A DNA stretch of 64,000 nucleotides from Calvatia gigantea (lineage: Eukaryota > Basidiomycota > Agaricomycetes > Agaricales > Lycoperdaceae): contig JACAAK010000013.1 of the NCBI GenBank assembly GCA_025093985.1, positions 124,001-188,000 of the forward strand, written 5' to 3'. Numbering within the stretch: the first letter of the stretch is position 1; every line of letters begins with the position of its first letter. Under the pieces are notes generated by a model that had not been told where the DNA came from, did not search any database, and worked only from the letters and a program-made list of their open reading frames with translations. A program made the translations under genes and the position numbers. This document shows, in pieces, positions 45,633-56,662 of this stretch.

Positions 45633-46467
45633 CTGTTACAGCTCAACTATTATCTTTTTGTTATATGTACATTTACCTATATACACAGGTCAAGTGTATT
45701 TTATGTGACTTAAGATATATAGCCCATAAAGCATCCTGCTTTACACTTTTTTATGCTTGCCAAATATATGAAAATATATACACAGTATGCATCATATATG
45801 TCATTCCTAAATGTAGACCTTTCAGAAGATGACTTCTGAACATCAATGCAATATAGGAGATTCCCACAATGAAGCACAGGCCCCTGTGCCTGTGCAACAT
45901 GTGTGAACAATGGACCAATGCATCTGAGAGGATTCCAATCCTCAAATACCCAGTGCTCTTAATATATAGAGCAGCATACCTGAAGATGAGACATATGGAA
46001 TACATCTTGACATAGACATGGATGACAATGGCTCAGACATAGGACTTTCCACTCTACACCAAGAGGTAGAAGTCCTCTTCAATGTGGCTAAGGTTACAAA
46101 GCCCCATTGACAAGTACAACTCATGGAATATGTGGAATAACTCTTGTCCCACTATTATGCCAATTTATCTAATCCCCTAAATCAGGAGAGTCAGGAATAC
46201 TGAGAGAGTTACATCAAAACCTTGGAAAAGGTCTTGGCAGCCTACTCCTTGGTATGAGGGATGAAAGCTTCATCTCAAGTGAAGACACCAATGGATCACT
46301 TATTGTCACAAATTGACTATTAGTACAAAGAGTATCTGGAATATGCTGAACCCTCTAGACAGGAGGAACAACTGACCACAGTGCCATTATCAATATCTGG
46401 CATGAATGCCATGGTCACTACCCACACTCATCTGTTTGGTGAACCTGATGAACACAATGGCCCTATC
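45633..46467 (+). pseudogene. Old decayed coding region X, left part
   Basis: After ~190 bp of AT-rich sequence, one plus frame can be followed from about 45830 to 46467 with many stops (for example the LDIDMDDNGSDIGLSTLHQE block near 46010 and NQESQEY.ESYIKTLEKVLA near 46180). It resumes in the same frame at 60402 after removal of G1 and one target duplication. The product is not recognised; an old gag or a host-derived gene are both possible. Confidence 0.5.
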
Positions 46468-46772
46468 TGTTATGGTTTTCCACTAATTAAGTCATACTCT
46501 ATCATCATCTGCATTCCTGTCTACTAGCATATCTGTTTCAGTTATTCCTGTTGAGTGATCTCTGTTTATGACTTGTGTTAACTACTATGCTAGCCTGATT
46601 GGACATTTCATGTAGTTATTCCATCCATTCAACTGGATGACCTCCTGTATTTAAGCATACATATATCTACTGTATTTGGTATGCTTAACCACCTTTGTTC
46701 TCTTCCCCTTACTTGCCCTCAAGACTTAGCCTAACCTGCAACCTGAGGTCTTATCAGACTAAGGTTGTAACA
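46468..46772 (+). repeat. G1 5' LTR
   Basis: 305 bp. TATTTAA at 46648-46654; predicted transcript start and self-primer ATGCTTAACCA at 46681-46691 (33 bp downstream). Confidence 0.95.
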
Positions 46773-46774
46773 TT

Positions 46775-46785
46775 TGGTTAAGCGT
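46775..46785 (+). promoter_or_regulatory. G1 primer-binding site (self-primed type)
   Basis: TGGTTAAGCGT, 2 nt after the LTR; 10 of 11 complementary to the LTR block, with one A/G transition compared with G2 and G3. Confidence 0.75.
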
Positions 46786-46855
46786 CCCTACCTCACCTTG
46801 CAAGAGGATAGGCTGAAACAGGCCTGAACAGACCAGACAACCTAGGAGCCAGTAT

Positions 46856-48003
46856 ATGAGCTCAAACCCAGACAAATACAGAGAACCAAATCTCGAAGTC
46901 ACCAACAATGAGTCAGAAACATTAGATGAAGAAGAAACAGGGAACCCCAAAGTACCTGAAGAACCAACTGGAGAAACACATGACAAGCCTAGAGTAAACC
47001 CAGTAGAAGAAGAAGTACTATCAGAACTTCTAAATGAACTTGACCTAGCAGAGGAAGAGTTAATCCATCAGGAGAACCCAGAACAGGAGAAATCAGACAA
47101 ATCAAGCTCAGACAAAACAGAATCAGAATCAGAAACCAATCCAGACATGACTGACAATACAGTAGTACCCACAACAGCACCCAGTGGAAAAGGCCTAGTG
47201 CTAGATCCTGGATTCTTTGATGGCATCCATACCAAATTTGATAACTAGTGGAGAGCAATGATGCTCTTCATGAAATTCAACAAGATAGTCTCAGCAGACA
47301 ACAGGGCCATAGCAGTCCTAGCCAGATTACAAGGAGGAACAGCAGGAGCCTATGCAGCCATGAAAGCCCCATAAATCTTAGATGGAGAAGACTCAGTAGA
47401 TTAGAAAGCATTCTCTGAGGACTTTAGGAAAACCTTCTCCAATGATGCCTCAAACAGTAAAGCAGAATGGCAAATTGAGAAATTCAAACAAGGGAACAAA
47501 AACACAGCTGACTACCTCACCAAGTTCCAAGTCCTAAAAAGCAAGGCAAAAACAGACAACAAACATGCAATGTTCCTGCTCAAGAAAAACGCCAGACAGG
47601 ACATCATCCACACCATCATGGAATACCCCCCCAGTGCCAGACCAGATACCTATGCAGAATGGACAGAAGCCATTCTTGCCATCAGACAAGGGTATGAAGC
47701 ATCAGAATATTGAGGTGATAAGAAAACCAACACAGGGACAACTTATGGAGGAATGGAAGAGCCAATGGAGATAGGCAGCAGATGTCACATCTTCAATGCA
47801 AAAGGGAAACCAAAATGCTACAATTGTGGTGTTTTTGGCCACATTGCCAAAGATTGCAAGAAGCCCAAAGGGCTAACCTGTTATAACTGTGGAAAAATGG
47901 GACACATCACCAAAGTTTGCACTGCTCCAAAGAAAGTCCAAATCCAGGCAGTAGAAGAGGCCAACCCAGGAGAACAGAAGGATTTTTCTGAAGACTCTGA
48001 GTA
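46856..48003 (+). pseudogene. gag: G1 gag
   Basis: Homologue of G2 gag from MSSNPDKYRE to the TAG at 48001-48003. Acidic N-terminus, capsid, and zinc knuckles [14 protein letters not shown] and CYNCGKMGHITKVC (about 47815-47925). In-frame stops near 47246, 47371, 47401 and 47711 replace Trp, Gln or Arg codons. Confidence 0.9.
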
Positions 48004-48057
48004 GGTGCTACCTCACAAGTCAGAAAACCTGTATCTAGGATATCAGAAAAATACTAC

Positions 48058-49181
48058 ATGATTCCTCAGAGATGAAAGCATGAATTAAACCTAAAGGGAA
48101 CCATTCAAACTCCAAGGAAAGAAATCACAGTTGACACCATCATTGACTCAGGATGCACCACCAGCAGCATCAGCAAAAAGCTTGTAGACAAGGAATGAAT
48201 CCCCACAAAAAAATTAAAACAAGAAATCATGGTCCTCAATGCCAATGGAACAACAAATCAAGGAGGAAAAGTTACAGAAACAGCCACCATCAAAATGGAA
48301 ATCAAGGGACACAAGGAAATGATTGAAGCATCAGTAGTTCAACTCCAAGACAGAGCAGAAATATTCCTAGGACACAATTGGCTGACCAAACACAACCCTG
48401 AAGTGGACTGGAAAAAAAGGAGAAATCAAATTCACCTGATGCCCACCAGACTGTCATTTCCCACACCAGAATATCCAGGTCACCCAAAAAATCCAAGGCA
48501 TGGCTGTCATAGAAGATATATGGGAAGAAGAGGACAAACTGGACCTGACTGAACCAGCTGATCTACCAGACTATGTCCAGCCATTCACACATCTGTTCAA
48601 TAAAACAACCTTCAATAAGCTACTGCAACAAACAGAATGGGACCATGAAAATCTCAAATACTATAGAGAACTACAAAAGCTCAATGGACAGCAAGCAAGA
48701 TGGTACTTAAGATTACAAGACTATGACTTCATGCTATGACATGTGCCAGACAAGACAAACACAAAAGTGGACCTGCTATCCAGAATTCGCCAAGAGCCAG
48801 ACAAAGAGAACAACAGACTAATCACCATGATCTGAGAAAGTTGGCTACAAGACAAACCAGAAAACAAAGGAGATTTTGAAGAAACCATTCTACTCCATGC
48901 AGAATTATTCATCATGCCAATATTCATGGACCAGATAAAGGCAAACCACCAGAGAGATACAAGCATCACTGTGGGACTTCTAAACAAAGAATCCAATATC
49001 ATGGAATGCAATGGGATAGTCTATAGGAAAGCCAGCATGTATATGCCACTGGACCCCACACTCCACAAAGAAATTCTACAACAATACCATGACACACCAG
49101 ATGTGGGACACCCAGGACAACATAGGATGATCAAACTAATCACCAGAGACTACTGGTGGCCATCAATACAAAATGACACCA
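48058..49181 (+). pseudogene. pol: G1 pol, first part: protease and integrase N-terminus
   Basis: Starts at ATG 48058 (MIPQR.), 54 nt after gag. Protease DSGCTTSS (about 48147) and LGHNWLTKHNPEVDW (about 48370). Near 48645 the sequence jumps from TEWDHE directly to NLKYYRELQKLN, so nearly all RT and RNase H are deleted at a short CATGAAAA-like repeat. The integrase zinc region QQYHDTPDVGHPGQHRM follows (about 49080-49130), up to the C/D insertion (CACCA at 49177-49181). Confidence 0.87.
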
Positions 49182-49232
49182 TGTCACAACCCATACACGC
49201 GCTCACCCGCTTCACCTGCTCTTACCCAGACT
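49182..49232 (+). repeat. First 51 bp of a forward C LTR
   Basis: TGTCACAACCC... to CCCAGACT, the beginning of the LTR into which D inserted; compare 57240-57290. Confidence 0.88.
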
Positions 49233-49855
49233 TGTTAAGTGTGGGTCATGCAGGTGAGATGACTGGAGTCTAGATGCCCGGGGATGATGTGTGGATGCGG
49301 ACGAAGATGGACGAAGCAGGTGAACTCGGGAGGACTGTGGCTTCAATGTATGTATTGCACCCTCCTGCCAATGAGTGGTCCTAACTTCAGAATAAGGGAC
49401 GAGGACAGAGTCAGAGGCAGAGACAGAGACAGAGACAGGGGTGAAATAGAAGTAGCATGTCGCTAAGTAGATTTCAGACTGAGGATTACAGGCGAAGTAG
49501 CTATGGTTTATATACATGAGGAAGTATGGTTCTACAAAAGGAAACTACTATGACTTCAGGTGTGGGCCAGGTATGGCCACTAGATAAAAACACCGGAAAT
49601 GCAACTAGCTAAAAGGAATAAGGTGAAACAGGAATGATATGAATGGTAAAAGGGATTGCAAGGGAAATGGGAGTAGGTATGACGACCGGAGAAATGTACA
49701 AGGAGGATAATCAGAAATTAATGTCAGACATAATAGTAAGAATGGAGAGCGGGGGAGATGGGGGAGAGCGGGTGGGAGCGAATGGTAAATAAAATATAAA
49801 GTATAGTCCGGGTAAGAGTGGGTGAAGCGGGTGAGTGCATGTATGGGTTGTGACA
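49233..49855 (-). repeat. D 3' LTR
   Basis: 623 bp in reverse orientation, followed to the right by the D PPT. The self-primer block is present on the minus strand (AGTCTGAAAT). Confidence 0.94.
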
Positions 49856-49890
49856 GTATTCCCCCCTTAGGGCCGAGCCCTCGAGGCCAT
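49856..49890 (-). promoter_or_regulatory. D 3' polypurine tract and conserved hairpin block
   Basis: The minus strand reads CCCTAAGGGGGGAATAC directly before the 3' LTR. The adjacent GGGCCGAGCCC inverted repeat and CCTCGAGG are shared with E (45048-45084). Confidence 0.75.
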
Positions 49891-49993
49891 GAAGGTGTCG
49901 TGGGAAACTGGTGTTGAAAAATTTGATGTAGGCATAAGATCCACACTTTTGAAAAATTTTCCTTTGATTGTCTCTTGACCTCCTACTACCACC

Positions 49994-51159
49994 ATGCCTC
50001 CCAAGACCACTGCCCAACTACAAGCTGAACTCGAGGAGAAACGTGAACATGCCAGACTTCAGCACAAGCAGGAGGAAGAGGACAAGCACAGGTTAATTGC
50101 GGACCTCACCGCTACTGAAGCCAAAGAAAGAGCAGATAGGGAGAAGCACTGAAGAGGAGGAGAAGAAGAGGTGCAATAAGGAGAGAAAACGAGAGGAGGC
50201 GAAGAAATGTGATGAGTGGAAGAAGTGGCTTGAGGAGACGGCACATAAGAAAGGGGAGGAGCAAGAGGAGGAGAATGCGGAGGAACGACAACATAGGAAG
50301 GGGAAGGCCCAGGAGGAACTGGTAGTGGGTCCCAGCCGATTGAGGAAACGGCCGAGGGTGGAGGATTCGGACGAAGAGGATGATGCACCAGGATTGTTGG
50401 ATGAGGAGGAAGAGGAGGAGGTTCAGCTGCAGGTGTGTGTTCCCATAGGTGGGGACAACCCCTGCAAGCACTGCATCGACATGGGTATCAGGTGTCAACC
50501 TGGACAGACCTGCTCCAAGTAAGTGCAGGCCTCTTCCTGTTGAATATTAAGCTGAGAAGTCCTTAGCCAGGTTACCACCAAATGCATGACTTGCGTCAAG
50601 GGCAAGTGAAAGTGTGAGCCGCCAGGTGGAAGTGCCAAGGTCTCGAATCCCCACATCCTCGTGTGACATCTCGACTGATTCACGACTGCACTTGAAGAGA
50701 ATACCCTATGCCTTAACAAAATCATTGTTTTATTGTGTCAGCAGAACGTGTGGATGGCACATGAGTCCCGATACCGAGAACATGATACCCACAATTTGGC
50801 CGTAATCTTGAGGGAGACCATTGCAAATGGAAAGGAGTTCCGCACCCTCGGCCTGGTGGTGAGTCAATGGTATCCTCCGCACACAGGAAGGACTGAATGT
50901 CCAGGACAGATTGCAGAACGGCTGCCTAGGTGCGGATATCTGATGGCATGTGGATGAGGCAAGTGACATCGACATCGAGGACTGGGGTGAGGGGCCATTG
51001 CGACCAGTGCGAGAAGGGGGTGAGCAGATGGACTTGGATGAGGAAGAGAAGGGAAATGGTAGTAGTGGAGAGGAAGGAAGTGAAGAAAGTGTGGAGGAGA
51101 GTAGAGAAAAAGAAGATGGTGTGGAAGAGGGTGTGGAAGGGGGCCAGCATGAGGATTGA
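49994..51159 (+). pseudogene. D antisense gene: coiled-coil / Zn2Cys6 / acidic protein
   Basis: Homologue of 43781-44932, again opposite to pol and next to the 3' LTR. ATG at 49994 has A at -3 (MPPKTTAQLQAELEEKRE). The N-terminal coiled coil needs a +1 frame change near 50145, then Lys/Glu-rich sequence runs to RLRKRPRVEDSDEEDDAP (NLS-like, about 50340-50385). The first Cys triad CKHCIDMGIRC is at about 50463-50495. A 48-bp intron (50519-50566) is followed by the second triad CMTCVKGK.KC (about 50583-50615, with a TGA inside). The second half is broken by stops but keeps an acidic C-terminus (50950-51159; MDLDEEEKGN). Gene order, intron place and Cys spacing agree with E. Confidence 0.75.
50519..50566 (+). 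other. Spliceosomal intron in D antisense gene (48 bp)
   Basis: GTAAGT at the 5' end and CCTTAG at the 3' end, 8 codons after the third Cys, at the same place as the E intron. Splicing keeps the Cys pattern in frame. Confidence 0.72.
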
Positions 51160-51276
51160 GGGTGTGCGGGTGAATGCGGCTTTCCTCGCTCCTCGTGATT
51201 TTGATGTTTAATAAAGTTGAATGTCCAATAAAAGAAGTCTGTCCATGAATAAGAGTGAAAATAAGTCCATTAAGTG
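51160..51276. other. Spacer between D antisense gene and pol stop
   Basis: About 117 bp with no coding support; convergent gene ends as in E. Confidence 0.5.
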
Positions 51277-54200
51277 TTACAAAGAATGCAAGGGACCAGG
51301 CTTAGCAGGATAAGCTGTATGGAAATCTGCCACAAGTTCAGCTGCATGCTCTAATTCAGTAGCAGGCAGCCAAGAAGACTCTTCTTCAGTATCCTCATAA
51401 CCCAACCAAATGACCTTGTATAATAACTTGCAGGCACGTCGATGGTTGATCTTCAAGTCAACAATGTGGGCGATTTCGTACTCCGGCTCGCCTTCAACTT
51501 CAACGGGTGGAGGAGGCGGGTCAGAGCAGCTGTCAAATGGGTTAGGTGTGGCAGGTTCAAGCATTGAAACATGGAATACTGGGTGAATGGCACACATTGA
51601 GTCAGGTAAGCATAGAATATAAGAAATGGAACCAGGTTGAGTGATAATCTCATAAGGACCCAAATACTTTTCTGAGAGTTTCTTCAACAGTCAAGTCGTG
51701 CAGAAGAACTGTGCCTTAACGAAGACCTTTTGCCCAACTGTGAAGTTAGGTGCAGATGTCTGGCAGGTATCAGTGGTTGACTGGTACCGTTCTTGAGCTT
51801 GCTTAATCTCGTATTTGAGTACTGTATGGAGTTTATCGAGGTCAACGATGAATTGACGTGCGTGTGTGGATGCTAAGTCATGTTCCAGGTAGACTGTGAT
51901 ATTGGGATGATAGCCTTTATTAGTGAAGAATGGGGAGACACCAGTAGTGGCACTAGGAGTGTTGTTATAGGCAAACTCAGCTAGTGGCAGTAACTCAGCC
52001 CAGTTGTCCTGCTGGTAGTTGCAGTAGATGCGGAGGTATTGCTTGAGAGTCTGGTTAGTCTGTTCAGTTTGTCCGTTGCCCTCAGGGTGATACCAAGAGG
52101 TGAAGTGTAACTTTATGTCCAGTGCTTGTTCAAGTGAGTGGAAGAAGTGTGAAATGAATTCGGAACCACAATTGGATGTAACATGTCTGGGAATGCCATG
52201 TTTCGAGAATACATGAATGACGAATAGGGGGGTGAGTTCGGCCGAGGTGATGGTATCGTGAGTGGGAATGAACAAAGATTGCTTGGTGAGGCGATCAATG
52301 ATAACAAGGATAGTGTCGTAGCCGGAAGATGTGGGAAGTTTCTCGATGAAGTCCATAGAGATAGAGTTCCATGGCCATTCAGGAATGGGGAGCTGCTTGA
52401 GGTTTCCATAAGGTTGGTGTCATTGTGGCTTAGAGCACATGCAGGTGACACAGGATTTGCAGAAATCTTTGACTGTCATGCAGATTTCGGGCCAAGTATA
52501 ATCACGTCGGACTAACTCCAGAGTCTTGTTCTGACCGAAGTGTCCAGAAAGGATGTGATTGTGCTTGTACTGTAGAACACGAAGTCGAAGATTGTCAACA
52601 TTGGGAATGTAGATCCTGTCGTCAAGGCGGAGAAAACTGGATGAATCTACAATCCAGCATCCTTCAGGTTTGGCTAGGTGTTGAGCTGCAGTCGGGTCTT
52701 GCGGAAGAGATGAAAGGATGTCGGAATGCAGCTGATCGAGGTCAATGATCATGGCTGCACGAAGGGAAGGGGTATAAAGATAAGTAGCATGGACGGAGGC
52801 TGTGAGTTGTTCATGAGTAAAGACTGGACAGAAGTTGTGAGGATTGACCATAGCGTAGCCATTATTCCCCCCTTTAGGGTAGACATCCCATCATCTAGTT
52901 AAAGCATCAGGCTTCATACCAAGTTGGCCAGGGCGAAAGCAGATGATGAGGTTGAACTGTGACAAGAATTCAGACCAGCGAGCTTGACGGCAGGTGAGGA
53001 TTTTAGTGGTGCAGAAGTATTCCAGATTCTTATGATCAGTGACAATGTCAATGGGAAGGGGAGCACCTTCAAGATAATGCCACCAGATCCTAAAGGCTTC
53101 AAAGATAGCCAGTAGTTCCTTGTCATGTGTGTCATAGTTCAACTCGGCCGAAGTGAATGTATGGGAATGGAAAGCCATGGGGTGAACTTCACCATCCTCA
53201 GCAACGATAGAGAGGATGGCAGCTAGCACATAGTCAGATGCATCTGTCTCGACGATGATTTGAGCATCAGGGATCCAGTGGGTCAGGATAGGAGTGGAGG
53301 CGAAAGTGTCCTTCAATGATTGGAAAGCCTCTTGACATTTATCATTGAAGTTCCAAGGAATACCCTTGTGGGTAAGGCGGGTGAGAGGAACTACAATGTC
53401 AGAGTAGTTATAAATGAAGCAACAATAGAAGTTGGTGAAACCTAAGAAGGACTGTATGTCCTTGATCTTCTTCGGTTCTGGCCAGTCCTGGATAATCTTG
53501 ACCTTGTCTTCAGACATCTTGAGACCATCAGGGGAAAGAACATAACCAAGGTATTCAACCATGTCAGACTTGAATTCGCACTTATCCGCATGGATGTAGA
53601 GACTGTTCTGCCTAAGCCACTTGAGAACCTCGCAGACTTGTTTGCAGTGTATGCTGATATCGTCAGAATAGATGAGTATGTCGTCAAGATAGACCGTAAC
53701 GCAGACATCTAAGAGATCTTTGAAGATGTCGTTCATAAACCGCTGGAAGGCAGCAGGTACATTGATAAGGCCAAAAGGCATAATAAGCCACTCGAACGAT
53801 CCGTAGCGGGTTCAGAAGGCTGTTTTCCATTCATCACCTTCTGCGATGTGGACAAGGTGATAAGCATGGTGTAGGTCAATCTTGGTATAGATGCGGGCTT
53901 TGCAGGGCGAATCGAGTAGGCCGGATATGAGAGAAAGGGGGTAGTGATCCTTTTTGGTAATATGGTTGAGACCTCGGAAATCGATGCACAAATGGAGTGA
54001 ACCATCCTTTTTCTTGACAAAGAGGACAGGGGCTCCGTGAGGGGAGTTGGAGGGGCGGATGAATCTGATAGCAAGGTTTTCATCAATGAATTCACATAGA
54101 GCCTCTAGTTCAACCTGAGATAGGGAATAGATGGTACCAACTGGTGGTTGGCCACCTTCTTCGAGATTGATCTGGAGGTCATATGGCCGATGCGGGGCAA

Positions 54201-55036
54201 GCTTGTCAGCCTTCATTTTACTGAAGACATCAGCAAAATCATGGTACTCTTCTGGAATATGGGACTAGTCATTCTGAGGCTCCTCAACAGAGGCAGAGGA
54301 AGCTGTTATAGATGGGTTGTTGAGATTGAGGCTATACTAAACTGAACCAGGGAGGCGAGAGGCATGGAGGAAGGTGGTGGCATTAACCAGTGAGACGTGC
54401 AGACAAGCTGCATCAACTGTGCCCATAACAGAAGTGGCAGAAGAAGCAGATGGTGAAGACTGTGAGGTGACAGATGGGGCAGCTGAAGTGGATGCTGCAG
54501 AGGATGCAGGTGCAACTGGAATGGACGCACTGTGAGCAGAAGTGGCAGGAAGTTCAGGCTGAAGCGGTCGGAAAGTGATATGGCCCAGAACCCAGTCAAT
54601 CGGACAGATTGTAGTGGGTGAGCCAGTTATATCCAAGAACCACAGAGCAAGAAGAGTCAAGCCCAGTGACATAAAAGTCCAGAGTCATAGATTCACCACA
54701 GTCAAAGGTAACAGGAAGCTTCACTAGTTCAGTAATGTACGCATTAGACGAGCCATCAAAGAGACAAAGTTCAATAGGAGGAATGGACATAGTTGGAAGA
54801 TCATATGAATGTACAAAGTCAGAGTCCACGAAAGCAATGGGTAGACCCACTATCAACAAGAGCCTTGAAGCGGACAAGATCAGATGAAGCGGATGAAGAA
54901 ACAGAAGGGGAAGTGAGATAGAGCTGCAGGGAATTGGGGTTAGAAAGAGCAGAAGTATTGAGTCAAAAACACTCTGTGGCACAGGTGAGTTCAACGCGGT
55001 CCTCAGCCTGTGCAGAGTCCTGAGGATCACCACTTA
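51277..55036 (-). pseudogene. pol: D pol: protease, RT, RNase H, integrase, chromodomain-like end
   Basis: Close relative of E pol. From the right: protease part (FVDSDFVHSYDLPT near 54830; [12 protein letters not shown] near 54620, with small frame changes on both sides), then one long frame from about 54672 to 51277 with only about five stops. [16 protein letters not shown] (about 54030), MPFGLINVPAAFQRFMND (about 53780) and [12 protein letters not shown] (about 53690). RNase H: IIVETDASDYVLAA (about 53250). The TGA near 52889 replaces a CGA still present in E (42038-42040 region). Integrase: HNHILSGHFGQNKT (about 52560), MDFIEKLP (52356) and EGNGQTEQTNQTLKQYL (about 52080). The end is YKVIWLGYEDTEEESSWLP (about 51410). 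Confidence 0.92.
52860..52878 (-). promoter_or_regulatory. D central polypurine tract candidate
   Basis: Minus strand ACCCTAAAGGGGGGAATAA, the same as the E tract at 42052-42070 and nearly the same as the D 3' PPT. Confidence 0.55.
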
Positions 55037-55043
55037 TTTTTCT
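54996..55043 (-). promoter_or_regulatory. D gag-pol frameshift signal (decayed)
   Basis: The gag end reads TCA GAA AAA TAA where E has TCG GGA AAC TAA, so the slippery heptamer is degraded by G-to-A changes. The 3' arm TGAGGACCGC pairs with an ancestral GCGGTCCTCA, now GTGATCCTCA. The A-T pair of E is C-G here, a compensating change. Pol is in the -1 frame. Confidence 0.65.
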
Positions 55044-56612
55044 GAGCTCTTTTCAGAGCTCTCCCCAACCACTTCGGCCTTGTGGGCAACAGCCTTTGCA
55101 GTCAAAGCAGCTTTCTTCCTACACTCGCTAACCTTGTGGCCAGGTGTTGCCACAGAACAGGCAGAGGTTGTTGTCAAGGCAGCACTTGCATTCTTCGGTA
55201 GTCAGCTTTCCGACCTTGCCGAGTTTGTCAGATAAGTTGGGTTTAGCAGGGGAGAATGATTTGGCAGGTGTAGAGGAGGATGGGGTAGTGTTGGTGGGTT
55301 TGTTTGAGGTGTTGCCCTTGCTGCTGCTGTGGTTGGGCTTGTTGCTGTTGCTGTTGTTGTTGTTGCTGTTGCTGTTGTTGCTGTTGTTGTTGTTGCTGCT
55401 GGCCTTGTTTGAGGGAGGTCCTGGGTTGTTACCCGACTTCCTGTTGAGAGAAGCGGACACTGATTCAGCCGCTTCCTTTGCATGGGTCTTCTCACGTTGA
55501 CGTTCTCAATAGCAATTATTGAGGATGATGGCTGCTTCATGCATTTCATTGAATGAGGTGGGCTTGCCATTGGGGCAAGAAGAGAGGGCATCTTGGAGAT
55601 GATCAGGGAGGCCTTTGTAGTAGTAGTAGCAGAGGACATCATCGCCCCATCGAAGTTGGGACGAGAGCCGCATGAATTCGACATTATAGGTGGTGATCTT
55701 CTCACCATGCTTCATCTTCAGATTCTCCAGGAGTTCGGCCGATTCGCCCTTCAGGTCAGCTACACCGAAGTTGGTCTTGAGCTCAGTGATGAACTCATCC
55801 CAGTCGGTGGACCAGGCATGGGATATGCCTTGAGTCTCTTCCTGGTTGATGCCAGTTTCAAACCAGCGAAGAGCAACGTCAGTGAGGAAGGTGAGGGTGA
55901 AGTTGACCTTGGTGGTATCAGATGTGAATTGTGTAGGGTTGGCGTGGAAGTAGAGTTGACATTGGAAAAGGAAGCGAGGAAGGTCATCGGGGTTGGCACC
56001 ACTGAATGGTTCGGGTTCATGGGCCTTAGTATGGGGAGGTCGAGGAGGCTGGGGCAGCTGAGAGCCGGCATGATCGTCTATGGTGTTAGCAAGGGATCTA
56101 ATAGCATGGGCTAGAGGGCGATCAAGTCCCCGACAGCTGTGCAGCTCACTAGTGCTTGTTTCATCATCACCATTGTCATCATCATCCAATGGTTCCTTGG
56201 GTTCATCATTGCCTCCAGGTCCATCGCCTCCACCATCATCAGGATTGGGGTAAGGGTAATCAGCATATTCTAGACCATTATTCTGGTCATCACCATAGTT
56301 GTCTTTATCATTAATACCATAGTTACCACCACCAGGGTAGCCAGGATCTCCAGGTGGGACTGTGCCACCTACGCCGTTTCTACTACTCGGGCCCCAAGGT
56401 GGGCCGGAGCTATGTTCGGGAAGTTCCTCCCAGATCAGCTCTGCGAAGGGGTTAGGGGAGTTTTGTGGAAAGTTGCCTGGAACAAATAGGTGAGACCGTT
56501 TTGATCTCTGAGTTCTGGGGGTGGATTGGGTTGATGAAGGGGTTCATTTGGGATTGTTGTGAAGGGACTGATGAACAGTTGTGCCAGTCTTAGTTCTGAC
56601 AAATGTAGCCAT
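55034..56612 (-). pseudogene. gag: D gag
   Basis: ATG at 56612 (MATFVRTKTGTTVHQS). N-terminal Pro/Gly/Asp-rich part, then an acidic block. Capsid runs from EPFSGANPDDLPRFLFQCQL (about 56000) to YYYKGLPDHLQDALSS (about 55620). A Ser/Asn repeat linker (55320-55440) precedes a CCHC-like knuckle CLFCGNTWPQG (about 55150), where the frame is lost. The middle 227 codons (55506-56189) are uninterrupted. Stops near 56530 and 55505. Confidence 0.88.
55322..55406 (-). repeat. Trinucleotide-rich Ser/Asn tract in D gag
   Basis: CTG/TTG-type triplets on the plus strand encode runs of Asn and Ser on the minus strand. A similar but shorter Asn/Ser-rich linker is in E gag, so it is a natural low-complexity linker that has expanded. 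Confidence 0.8.
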
Positions 56613-56650
56613 AGTAAGTGAAGGAATAGAAATTGACAGTAGGAGTTGGG

Positions 56651-56660
56651 AGTCTGAAAT
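56651..56660 (-). promoter_or_regulatory. D primer-binding site (self-primed type)
   Basis: Minus strand ATTTCAGACT, 2 nt from the LTR. Exact 10-nt complement of the LTR block AGTCTGAAAT (57616-57625 in the forward C LTR). Confidence 0.78.
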
Positions 56661-56662
56661 AC

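Noticed and set aside
55322..55406. Trinucleotide tract as a regulatory microsatellite
   Set aside because: It is in the gag frame and encodes an Asn/Ser linker also present in E.
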